Assembly (NCBI GenBank): GCA_028868375.1
Contig: JAGWUP010000006.1
Span: 62,001 to 126,000 of the forward strand
Direction of reading: 5' to 3'
Length of the DNA stretch: 64,000 bases
Origin: Elusimicrobiota bacterium
Lineage (GTDB): Bacteria; Elusimicrobiota; Elusimicrobia; UBA1565; UBA9628
Shown: in pieces, positions 28,680 through 36,404 of the stretch
Layout: every line of letters starts with the position of its first letter
Position numbering within the stretch: the first letter of the stretch is position 1
Program-made: the position numbers and the translations under genes
The notes under the pieces: model-generated
What the model saw: the letters and a program-made list of their open reading frames with translations, nothing else
Databases searched by the model: none
What the model was told of the DNA's origin: nothing

Positions 28680-29447
28680 TTAAGGGGCGGATTCGAAGTA
28701 CAGCTCCTTCTTGCAGCTTTCCCCCGCAAGCTTATCGAGCACCTTATAGTCCGAGTTCTCGCATTGATAAACGCATTTCGCTTCCTGCTCGATGCGAAGC
28801 ACGCAATACAGCCGCTTGGGCGCGGGAGGATCGGGTTGCGCGCCGTCATGCGGCGGCGTGGCGGGCTTGCCGGCTTCTCGCTCGACCTCGACTTCGACGG
28901 AGACCGTAAAATCGCCGGAAATCCAAGCCTGCTGTCCCAGAGTGTCGCCGGCCATGTGGACTTGCACCGATACGGGGACGCTGGACTCAGTCGCCCCCGA
29001 GATATCGGCGACGCCGGAAAGCTCATCATCCCCGGCGATCGTTCCCCGCCATTCCCCCGAAGGCATGCGATACGTTGTGCCCCACACGAAAAAGTTTTTA
29101 TTTTCTAGGACAACGGAGCCGGAAACGCCATCGCCGCTCAAGGACACGCGTTGCGATATTGAAATGGTCCCCCGGATATCCGCCTGCTTTCCCGCCATGA
29201 CCGGGCCCATATATAGAACGCCATATCCGGATGCGCTTCCGGTCCCTGTCAGCGTCGCCTTGATTTTCTCGGTTTCCTTCTGTTCATGCGCATCAAGCGA
29301 CTTTACTTTCACCGCTATATTCAACTCCCGCGCCTTTTTCCCGGCCGCCACGAGCGGATCCAGGTCCGCGCAGCGGGCCAGAGGGGGACAAGAAATGAGC
29401 AGCGCGTAGAAAAATGGAAGCGCCAAAACATAATTGCTATTTTTCAT
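28680..29447 (-). CDS. secreted protein of unknown function
   Basis: A 255-residue protein with a clear signal peptide (MKNSNYVLALPFFYALLISC, cleavage probably near ARCAD). The mature part is beta-rich and threonine/serine-rich, for example KIKATLTGTGSASGYGV and GTISISQRVSLSGDGVSGS. It ends with a short domain holding four cysteines (YCVL, KCVYQCENSDYK, ESCKK). No family recognised. A good AGGAGAG Shine-Dalgarno sits about eight bases before the ATG at 29447, which decides the start against a longer frame from 29546. It lies just outside the integrative element. Confidence 0.65.
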   Translation of the reverse strand: MKNSNYVLALPFFYALLISCPPLARCADLDPLVAAGKKARELNIAVKVKSLDAHEQKETEKIKATLTGTGSASGYGVLYMGPVMAGKQADIRGTISISQRVSLSGDGVSGSVVLENKNFFVWGTTYRMPSGEWRGTIAGDDELSGVADISGATESSVPVSVQVHMAGDTLGQQAWISGDFTVSVEVEVEREAGKPATPPHDGAQPDPPAPKRLYCVLRIEQEAKCVYQCENSDYKVLDKLAGESCKKELYFESAP

Positions 29448-29717
29448 TGATTGCTCTCCTGGTCCTTGCGCGCGAGTCGACCTCGCCTGTCTCTGAAGAC
29501 AGCTTAATTCCCAATTGAACGCCGCCACAAGGGAAGATGGGCCCATGTCTGCCTAGCCAGAAGACCCATATGCGTGAGGGGTTGTCAAAATAGCGTTAGG
29601 CCCTTATAATCATTCCGCCAACGACACCATGACAGAGGTCATAATCAAAAAGCCATTCTCCGCGGGCCTTGCGCGTTGGGCCATCCCAACAGCAGGCGGC
29701 GGCCCTTCCTTAAGATC

Positions 29718-29787
<70 letters not shown>

Positions 29788-29904
29788 TTTAGGCAGTTGC
29801 GCGTCTTCCGAGGATAAAGACTAGTTTAGCCATTCCTCCGTCGAGAAATGCCTTGCACTCGTTTGCGCCGGTTAGCATGGGTTGACATGCGTTTTCACGC
29901 CGAC

Positions 29905-29926
29905 TTGGCACAAATTTGGCACAAAT
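29905..29926 (+). repeat. integrase arm-type direct repeats, left end
   Basis: Two tandem copies of TTGGCACAAAT lie about 120 bases inside attL. A related sequence, GGCACAAATCTGGCA, lies about 95 bases inside the right att site. Short repeats at such positions are usual binding sites for the arm-binding domain of tyrosine integrases. The rest of 29448-30017 holds no gene that I can support. Confidence 0.55.
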
Positions 29927-30017
29927 CAGATCGATCATATCGCAACCAAGTTGGTAGTGATTATAGCAAGAGCCTCTGTCCGCTGTCGCGATGAAAAACC
30001 CAAGACGACCATCCTCG

Positions 30018-30067
30018 TAACATCCATATTAACGACATCTTAACGCCCCAATAATGGAGCATATACT
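30018..30067 (+). promoter_or_regulatory. promoter and TAAC direct repeats upstream of the kdp locus
   Basis: TAAC occurs at 30018, 30030 and 30041, phased 12 and 11 bases apart. The last copy overlaps a possible -35 (TTAACG, 30040-30045), separated by 16 bases from TATACT (30062-30067). Direct repeats one helical turn apart are typical operators of OmpR-family response regulators. KdpE, encoded nearby, is such a regulator, so this is a candidate KdpE box. A second -10-like hexamer, TAATCT (30079-30084), ends six bases before the ATG at 30091. Confidence 0.45.
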
Positions 30068-30090
30068 ATATCGTCGGTTAATCTTGATCG

Positions 30091-30543
30091 ATGGTCTTCT
30101 CCGACATCCTCGCGCCGTCTTCTATTCTCGTCCCTCTTCCGGCCGCAAGCCGCGAGGCGGCGATCTCCGCCCTGGTGGAAGCTCTAAACCTGCCGACCAC
30201 GGCCGACCGCGACCAGTTGAAGGCCGCGATCTTGGCGCGCGAGGCGATCGGTTCGACCGGTCTTGGAAATGGCATCGCGATACCTCACGCCCGTTCCCCG
30301 CGCCTAACCTCGCCGCGTTTGTCGATCGGGCGGACGGCGGCTCCAATCGAGTTCAACGCGGCGGACGGGAAACCGGTCGGCCTGTTTTTTTTGCTGGCCG
30401 TTCCCGAGGCAAACCCGACGTCGCACCTTAAAGCTCTGGCGGCACTGAGCCGCATAGCTTCGGATAAGAAGTTGCTCAGAGGCCTGATGAGGGCATCCTC
30501 GGCAGGCGAGTTGCTTCAGCTCGTCGCCGATCTACCGATCTAG
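30091..30543 (+). CDS. PTS EIIA domain protein, PtsN (EIIA-Ntr)-like
   Basis: A 150-residue EIIA of the fructose/nitrogen class (PTS_EIIA_2). The phosphorylatable histidine is H66 in GNGIAIPHARSPRL, preceded by AILAREAIGSTGLG as in PtsN. In Escherichia coli unphosphorylated EIIA-Ntr binds the KdpD sensor and stimulates kdp expression. Its place immediately upstream of a complete kdp locus therefore suggests a dedicated regulator rather than a sugar transporter part. No EI, HPr or other EII gene is near. No clear Shine-Dalgarno. Confidence 0.85.
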   Translation: MVFSDILAPSSILVPLPAASREAAISALVEALNLPTTADRDQLKAAILAREAIGSTGLGNGIAIPHARSPRLTSPRLSIGRTAAPIEFNAADGKPVGLFFLLAVPEANPTSHLKALAALSRIASDKKLLRGLMRASSAGELLQLVADLPI

Positions 30544-30611
30544 CGGCACTTTACGGCCTGTTAATGTGCTGATAATGGCTTGTTTACGAAAAGTTCTGTC
30601 ATCCTTTTAAC

Positions 30612-30692
30612 ATGGATATTTTCTTTGTCGGACTGACGCTCCTGTTGCTGGCTGGTTCGGCGGCGCTGGTGTGGCTATTCGAGAGGCTCTAA
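30612..30692 (+). CDS. 26-residue membrane peptide upstream of kdpF
   Basis: ATG at 30612 opens a 26-codon frame, starting MDIFFVGLTLLLL and ending VWLFERL: one transmembrane helix with a short charged tail. It ends four bases before kdpF. Peptides of this kind, ending in a C/FERL-like tail, seem common before kdpF in other bacteria, but this is from memory. The length and hydrophobicity fit a real small protein in the operon. A weak promoter (TTTACG 30550, GATAAT 30571) lies upstream. Confidence 0.5.
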   Translation: MDIFFVGLTLLLLAGSAALVWLFERL

Positions 30693-30696
30693 GATC

Positions 30697-30786
30697 ATGA
30701 ATCTCATCTATGATATCGGAGGCGTCGTCAGTCTGCTGCTGTTGGGCTATCTGCTCGTGGCGCTGCTCAAACCCGAGCTCTTCTGA
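30697..30786 (+). CDS. kdpF: KdpF subunit
   Basis: A 29-residue single-span peptide: an N-terminal MNLIYDIGG, then VVSLLLLGYLLVALLKPELF. The LLGYLxxALLxPExF ending is the KdpF pattern. In E. coli KdpF is a lipid-like stabiliser of the KdpFABC complex. The stop codon overlaps the kdpA start by one base (TGATG), which confirms its place in the operon. Confidence 0.85.
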   Translation: MNLIYDIGGVVSLLLLGYLLVALLKPELF

Positions 30787-32531
30787 TGACCTCAAACGGC
30801 ATCTTGCGCTGTCTCCTTTACATCGGCGCGCTGACCGCATTGGCAAAGCCATTGGGGGAGTATATGGCGCGGGTCTACGAGGGGCACGCTCCGGGTCTTG
30901 AGCGCCTCATTGGACCTTTGGAACGGGTGGTCTATCGCCTTTGCGGCGTCAAGGCTGGGGAGGAAATGACATGGCAGCGCTACTCCTATGCCATGTTGGC
31001 CTTCAACGGCGTCGGATTGCTCGTCGTCTATTTGCTGCAGCGCCTTCAGCTTCATCTCCCGCTCAATCCAATGCGGCTTGGCGCCGTTTCACCCGACTCC
31101 GCCTTCAACACGGCCGTGAGCTTTGCGTCGAACACGAACTGGCAGGGCTATGGCGGCGAGACGACAATGAGCTATCTCACGCAGATGCTCGGCCTCACGG
31201 TGCAGAACTTCGTCTCGGCCGCCACCGGTATGGCCATCCTCGTGGCTCTTATCCGCGGCTTCGCGCGCAAGCAGGCCGAGACGATCGGCAACTTCTGGGT
31301 CGATCTAACCCGCACGACGCTCTACATCCTTCTTCCGCTATCAGCCGTGCTGGCGCTGTTCCTGGTCTCGCAGGGCGTGGTCCAGACGTTCCGGCCCAGC
31401 GCCCAAGCAACTCTGCTCCAGCCCGCCAAGGATTCCAAGGGCGGCATCGTCAACGAGCAAACCATCGCGCTCGGCCCAGCCGCCTCGCAGGTGGCGATTA
31501 AGCAACTCGGCACCAACGGCGGTGGTTTCTTCAACGTCAACTCCTCCCATCCCTTCGAGAATCCGACCCCGCTCTCGAACTTTCTCGAGATGCTCGCGAT
31601 CAACCTCATCGGCGCCGCTCTTTGCTGCACCTTCGGCCGGATGACCGGAGACGCGCGCCAAGGCTGGGCGCTGTTTGGGGCGATGACGATCATCTTCGCG
31701 AGCCTGCTGGCCCTCTGTGTCGTCATGGAGCAGAAGGGCAACCCGGCATTGGCCAAGTTGGGCGTGAATCAAGCCGCCACGGAGCTGCAGCCGGGCGGCA
31801 ACATGGAAGGCAAGGAAGCACGCTTCGGCGTCGTCGACTCCGCGATCTGGGCCACGGCGACGACGGCCGCCTCCAACGGTTCTGTCAACTCGATGCACGA
31901 TTCCTTCACCCCGCTGGGCGGGTTCGTGCCGCTCGTGATGATCCTGCTCGGCGAGATCGTGTACGGCGGCGTGGGCTCCGGCCTCTACGGGATGATCTTG
32001 TTCGTCGTCGTCGCGGTCTTTCTTGCCGGCCTCATGGTCGGCAGAACTCCAGAATACCTGGGCAAGAAAGTGGAGGCCTACGAGATGAAGATGGCTTCCA
32101 TCGGCATCCTGGTTCCGGCCGCTCTCGTGCTGCTGGGCACCGCGCTGGCCGTCGTCACGGCGGCGGGACGTACTGGACCCGCCAATCCCGGGCCGCACGG
32201 CTTCAGCGAGATCCTCTACGCTTTCGCCTCCGCCGGCAACAACAACGGCAGCGCTTTCGCCGGGCTTTCTGCCAACACGTTCTTCTACAACACATCCCTC
32301 GGCGTCACGATGTTCTTCGCGCGGTATTGGATCGCCATCCCCGTGCTCGCGATGGCCGGCTCCTTGGCGCGCAAGAAACTCGTCCCGGCCAGCGGCGGAA
32401 CGCTGCCGACGCATACACCCCTTTTTGTCTTCTTCCTGATTGCCGTTATCCTGCTTGTCGGCGCGCTGACGTTTTTTCCCGCGTTGGCTCTCGGGCCCGT
32501 AGTCGAGCACTTGATGCTGGCCGCCCGATGA
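30786..32531 (+). CDS. kdpA: potassium-transporting ATPase subunit A
   Basis: Potassium-binding, channel-like subunit of the high-affinity KdpFABC pump; 581 residues with about ten transmembrane spans. The four selectivity-filter-like loops are recognisable, for example [55 protein letters not shown] and [12 protein letters not shown]. Length matches the family (about 560-590). It is flanked by one-base and four-base overlaps with kdpF and kdpB. Confidence 0.96.
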   Translation: MTSNGILRCLLYIGALTALAKPLGEYMARVYEGHAPGLERLIGPLERVVYRLCGVKAGEEMTWQRYSYAMLAFNGVGLLVVYLLQRLQLHLPLNPMRLGAVSPDSAFNTAVSFASNTNWQGYGGETTMSYLTQMLGLTVQNFVSAATGMAILVALIRGFARKQAETIGNFWVDLTRTTLYILLPLSAVLALFLVSQGVVQTFRPSAQATLLQPAKDSKGGIVNEQTIALGPAASQVAIKQLGTNGGGFFNVNSSHPFENPTPLSNFLEMLAINLIGAALCCTFGRMTGDARQGWALFGAMTIIFASLLALCVVMEQKGNPALAKLGVNQAATELQPGGNMEGKEARFGVVDSAIWATATTAASNGSVNSMHDSFTPLGGFVPLVMILLGEIVYGGVGSGLYGMILFVVVAVFLAGLMVGRTPEYLGKKVEAYEMKMASIGILVPAALVLLGTALAVVTAAGRTGPANPGPHGFSEILYAFASAGNNNGSAFAGLSANTFFYNTSLGVTMFFARYWIAIPVLAMAGSLARKKLVPASGGTLPTHTPLFVFFLIAVILLVGALTFFPALALGPVVEHLMLAAR

Positions 32532-34609
32532 GAAAGCGCTCGAAGACCCGCTCTCTGTTCGATCTGGCGATCCTCAGGCCCGCCATCGCGCAGTCGTTCA
32601 AGAAGCTCGATCCGCGCCACCAGATCAAGAACCCCGTCATGTTCGTGGTCGAGGTGGGCAGCGTGCTGACGACCGGCCTCGCCGTCCAGGCCCTCATCGG
32701 CCGCGGCGAAGCCCCCGCCGGTTTCATCGTCCATATCGCCGTTTGGCTGTGGTTCACGGTGCTCTTCGCAAACTTCGCGGAAGCGCTGGCCGAGGGCCGC
32801 GGCAAGGCGCAGGCCGACACTTTGCGCCAGGCGCGTCAGGACACTCCGGCCAAGAAGCTCCCGGAGGGCAAGCGCGGCAAGCCTCCTGTCCTCGTTTCGG
32901 CGAGCACTCTGAGCAAGGGAGATGTCGTCCTGATCGAAGCGGGAGACGTGATCCCTATGGACGGCGAGGTGATCGAGGGGGCGGCGTCCGTCAACGAGGC
33001 CGCCATCACGGGCGAGAGCGCGCCCGTCATCCGCGAGAGCGGCGGCGACCGCAGCGCCGTCACCGGCGGCACGACCGTGCTCTCGGACTGGATTCTTGTT
33101 CGGGTCTCGGTCGATCCGGGAGAAACCTTCCTCGACCACATGATCGCCATGGTCGAGGGCGCCCAACGGCAGAAGACCCCCAATGAAATCGCTTTGGGCA
33201 TCCTGCTGGCGGGCCTGACCATCATCTTCCTGCTCGCCACCGTCACGCTGTTGCCGTTCTCGATCTACAGCGTGGCCGCCTCCGGCGCTGGAGCCCCGGT
33301 CACGGTCACGGCCCTGATCGCCTTGCTTGTCTGCCTCATCCCGACCACGATCGGAGGCCTCCTTCCAGCCATCGGCATCGCCGGCATGGACAGGATGATC
33401 CAGGCGAACGTGATCGCCATGTCGGGACGAGCGGTCGAGGCCGCCGGGGACGTGGACGTGCTGCTGCTGGACAAGACGGGCACCATCACCTTGGGCAGCC
33501 GACAGGCCGTCGAGTTCGTCCCGGCCGATGGTGTCGCGCCCGAGAGCTTAGCCGACGCGGCGCAGATGTCATCGCTTTCGGACGAAACGCCCGAGGGCCG
33601 AAGCATCGTCGTCCTCGCCAAGCAGAAATACGGCATCCGCGAGCGCCACATCCACGAGCTCGGCGCGACCTTTATTCCGTTTAGCGCGCACACGCGCATG
33701 AGCGGGGTCGATCTTCAGGACGGACGCCAGATTCGCAAGGGCGCCGTCGACTCCGTAGAGGCGTACGTCAAGAGCCGCGGCGGCGCTTTGCCGCTCTCGG
33801 TTAGGGCCGCCTCGGAAAGGATCGCCACGGCAGGCGGCACCCCGCTCGTCGTCGCCGACCGGCAGAACGCGCTAGGCGTCGTCAACCTCAAAGACATCGT
33901 CAAAGGCGGCATCCGGGAGCGCTTCGTCAAGCTCCGCGGCATGGGCATCAAGACCGTGATGATCACGGGCGACAACCCCATGACCGCGGCGGCCATCGCG
34001 GCCGAGGCAGGCGTAGACGATTTCCTGGCGCAGGCGACTCCTGAGGCGAAGCTCAAGCTGATCCGCGATGTGCAGGCCGAAGGACGGCTTGTCGCCATGT
34101 GCGGCGACGGCACCAATGACGCGCCCGCTCTGGCCCAAGCCGACGTGGCTGTGGCCATGAACCTCGGCACTCAGGCCGCCAAGGAAGCCGGGAACATGGT
34201 GGATCTCGACTCGAATCCGACAAAACTGCTCGAAATCGTCGAGATCGGAAAGCAGCTGCTAATGACCCGCGGGGCGCTGACCACCTTTTCAGTCGCCAAC
34301 GACGTGTCGAAATACTTCGCCATCATTCCCGCCGCTTTCGCGGGGACGTATCCGGCGCTCAAGGTGCTCAACATCATGGGCCTGGCCACTCCCGAGAGCG
34401 CGATCCTGTCGGCCGTCATCTTCAACGCCGTCATCATCATCCTGCTGATTCCGCTGTCCTTGCGGGGCGTCAAATACCGCGCCGTTCCGGCAAGCCTGCT
34501 ATTGCGCGATCATATCCTGATCTACGGCGTCGGCGGCGTCATCGCCCCATTCATCGGGATCAAGCTGATCGACATGCTGCTCGCGGCCCTGCGCCTGGTG
34601 AAAGCATGA
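32528..34609 (+). CDS. kdpB: potassium-transporting ATPase ATP-binding subunit
   Basis: P-type ATPase subunit that energises potassium uptake; 693 residues. The phosphorylated aspartate is D315 in [12 protein letters not shown]. The actuator TGES loop ([13 protein letters not shown]), the KGA nucleotide-binding site (RKGAVDSV) and the hinge [22 protein letters not shown] are intact. I start at ATG 32528, which overlaps the kdpA stop as ATGA and gives the usual [23 protein letters not shown] opening. A longer open frame upstream lies inside kdpA. Confidence 0.96.
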   Translation: MRKRSKTRSLFDLAILRPAIAQSFKKLDPRHQIKNPVMFVVEVGSVLTTGLAVQALIGRGEAPAGFIVHIAVWLWFTVLFANFAEALAEGRGKAQADTLRQARQDTPAKKLPEGKRGKPPVLVSASTLSKGDVVLIEAGDVIPMDGEVIEGAASVNEAAITGESAPVIRESGGDRSAVTGGTTVLSDWILVRVSVDPGETFLDHMIAMVEGAQRQKTPNEIALGILLAGLTIIFLLATVTLLPFSIYSVAASGAGAPVTVTALIALLVCLIPTTIGGLLPAIGIAGMDRMIQANVIAMSGRAVEAAGDVDVLLLDKTGTITLGSRQAVEFVPADGVAPESLADAAQMSSLSDETPEGRSIVVLAKQKYGIRERHIHELGATFIPFSAHTRMSGVDLQDGRQIRKGAVDSVEAYVKSRGGALPLSVRAASERIATAGGTPLVVADRQNALGVVNLKDIVKGGIRERFVKLRGMGIKTVMITGDNPMTAAAIAAEAGVDDFLAQATPEAKLKLIRDVQAEGRLVAMCGDGTNDAPALAQADVAVAMNLGTQAAKEAGNMVDLDSNPTKLLEIVEIGKQLLMTRGALTTFSVANDVSKYFAIIPAAFAGTYPALKVLNIMGLATPESAILSAVIFNAVIIILLIPLSLRGVKYRAVPASLLLRDHILIYGVGGVIAPFIGIKLIDMLLAALRLVKA

Positions 34610-35175
34610 TCCGGGAGCTCAAGACGGCTTTGCTGATGCTGGCCGTGATGACGATCCTGACCGGCCTCCTCTATCCCTTGGCGATCACGGGCGTGGCTCA
34701 GTTGGCTTTCTACCGCAGCGCCAACGGCAGCCTGATCGAGCGCTCCGGCAAGATTCTCGGCTCCGAACTCATCGGACAGCCCTTCGATGACCCGAGGTAC
34801 TTCTGGGGCCGTCTGTCGGCGACCAATCCCGCTTACAACGCCGCTGCGTCTTCGGGCTCGAATTACGGTCCGCTCAATCCCGTGCTGCTCAAGGCTGCGC
34901 AGGCGCGCATCGACGCTCTTCGCGCTGCTGATCCGGGCAACAAGGACCTGATCCCCGTGGATCTGGTGACATCCTCCGGCAGCGGCCTCGATCCCCACAT
35001 CAGCCCCGCTGCCGCCTTCTATGAGGCGGCGCGGGTCGCAAGCAAGCGCGGCATGGCCGTGAGGCGCGTTCGCGCCTTGATCGCGGCGCATATCGAGACG
35101 CGCTGGCTCGGGATATTCGGCGAGCCCCGCGTCAACGTGCTCGAGCTGAACCTGGCGCTCGACAGGATGAAATGA
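34606..35175 (+). CDS. kdpC: potassium-transporting ATPase subunit C
   Basis: A 189-residue subunit with one N-terminal transmembrane helix ([24 protein letters not shown]) and a periplasmic domain. The KdpC signature [32 protein letters not shown] is complete, as is [25 protein letters not shown]. KdpC assembles with KdpA and KdpB. The gene overlaps kdpB and the porin gene by four bases each. Confidence 0.95.
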   Translation: MIRELKTALLMLAVMTILTGLLYPLAITGVAQLAFYRSANGSLIERSGKILGSELIGQPFDDPRYFWGRLSATNPAYNAAASSGSNYGPLNPVLLKAAQARIDALRAADPGNKDLIPVDLVTSSGSGLDPHISPAAAFYEAARVASKRGMAVRRVRALIAAHIETRWLGIFGEPRVNVLELNLALDRMK

Positions 35176-36356
35176 GATGCTCACGCGAATCGTCGAAGCG
35201 ATTGGTGGTCTGGCCCTGCTCTACGGGTTCGTTTGCCTGTGCCTGGCGCTGCGCGCTCAGCGCCGCTTTCGCGCTCTCGGCAACGTCTATGAGCGCCGCC
35301 GCTGACTGGCGCTTCGGCGCCGAGCTTGACGGCGCCTACGAGGCCGATCTCAACCACCCGGACAATCATGTCTTCCGCAGCCGCAGCACGACGGCTAAGC
35401 TCGATGAGCCGGTGCTAAACATGGCCATGGCCTACGCGCATAAGGACGCCGTGGTGGATTCGCGCCTGGGCTTCCAACTCTCCGTGCAGACGGGAAAAGA
35501 CTCGCGCGACTTCGGCTATTCCGCCACCTCGCCCAACATCCAAAGCGGCGACGCGTTGCGGCATTTCGGGCAAGCCAACATCTCCTATCTCGCGCCTGTG
35601 GGCCGAGGACTGACGCTCCAAGGCGGCCTTTTCAACAGCATCATCGGAGAGGAGTCGCTCTACGCGAAGGACAACTTCAACTACACGCGGAGCTGGATCG
35701 CGGACTACAGCCCGTATCTCATGTTCGGCGGAAACGCGAGCTACCCGCTCACGGACGCGACCACGGCCGGCGTTTACGTCATCAACGAATATTTCCACCT
35801 TTCCCAATCGAATGGCGAGCCGGCGTATGGGGCGTTCGTTTCGCACAAGGCGACGTCCGAATTGACTATCAAGGAGACACTCTTCTACGGGCCCGATCAG
35901 GAGGAAACCTCGATTCGCCTCTGGCGGCTGTTCACCGACAGCATTGCGGAATGGAAGCGGGGCCGGCTATCGGCTTGGATCGATAATCAGGCCGGCACCG
36001 AGCGCGTCGCGGATCGGGGAGGGCATCGCGTTTTCTGGGAAGGCGCGGCGCTAGGAGCCAGATGGAGCTTCACGGATCGCATCGCGCTGGCCCTGCGGCC
36101 CGAGTTCTATTGGGATCATGACGGCCGGTTGACGGGCTCGCGCCAGCTCGACAGGGCCATCACGACGACCTTCGAATACAAGCTGCCTTTTCATCGGACG
36201 AGCACGACCTTGCGGCTTGAGCACCGCTACGATGAGTCCACCGGCCCGGACGGAGGCTTCTTCTACGGCAAAGATTCAAGCACGGGAACGCCCACTCTCC
36301 GGCAGAAGCAGCATCTCCTTATCGCCGCTCTCATTTGGACGTTCGATTCGCCCTGA
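35172..36356 (+). CDS. outer-membrane beta-barrel porin (BBP2/OmpL-like)
   Basis: About 394 residues. A signal-like segment (CALSAAFALSATSMSAAADW) precedes a region of alternating beta strands rich in Tyr/Trp/Phe, with FGQANISYLAPVGRGLTLQGGLF and the long-known porin-like FSWIADYSPYLMFGG type of strand pairs. The C-terminal strand ends in an aromatic residue (LIWTFDSP, two residues before the end). It resembles putative outer-membrane beta-barrel porins that accompany kdp genes. The start is uncertain: ATG 35172 overlaps kdpC, and TTG 35202 or GTG 35205 would give a shorter signal peptide. A second frame (35177-35305) also looks protein-like. Confidence 0.75.
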   Translation: MRCSRESSKRLVVWPCSTGSFACAWRCALSAAFALSATSMSAAADWRFGAELDGAYEADLNHPDNHVFRSRSTTAKLDEPVLNMAMAYAHKDAVVDSRLGFQLSVQTGKDSRDFGYSATSPNIQSGDALRHFGQANISYLAPVGRGLTLQGGLFNSIIGEESLYAKDNFNYTRSWIADYSPYLMFGGNASYPLTDATTAGVYVINEYFHLSQSNGEPAYGAFVSHKATSELTIKETLFYGPDQEETSIRLWRLFTDSIAEWKRGRLSAWIDNQAGTERVADRGGHRVFWEGAALGARWSFTDRIALALRPEFYWDHDGRLTGSRQLDRAITTTFEYKLPFHRTSTTLRLEHRYDESTGPDGGFFYGKDSSTGTPTLRQKQHLLIAALIWTFDSP

Positions 36357-36370
36357 ACGGGGTCTAATGA

Positions 36371-36398
36371 TTGAAAACGCAACAAATCCCTGTTAAAT
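36371..36398 (+). promoter_or_regulatory. promoter of kdpDE
   Basis: TTGAAA (36371-36376), 16 bases, TTAAAT (36393-36398), then six bases to the kdpD ATG. This suggests that the sensor pair has its own promoter, possibly giving a leaderless message. Confidence 0.5.
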
Positions 36399-36404
36399 AA
36401 CAAT

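Noticed and set aside
31622-34609. 995-codon KdpB with a long N-terminal extension
   Set aside because: The first 300 codons are kdpA in another frame. KdpB proteins start at the position of ATG 32528.
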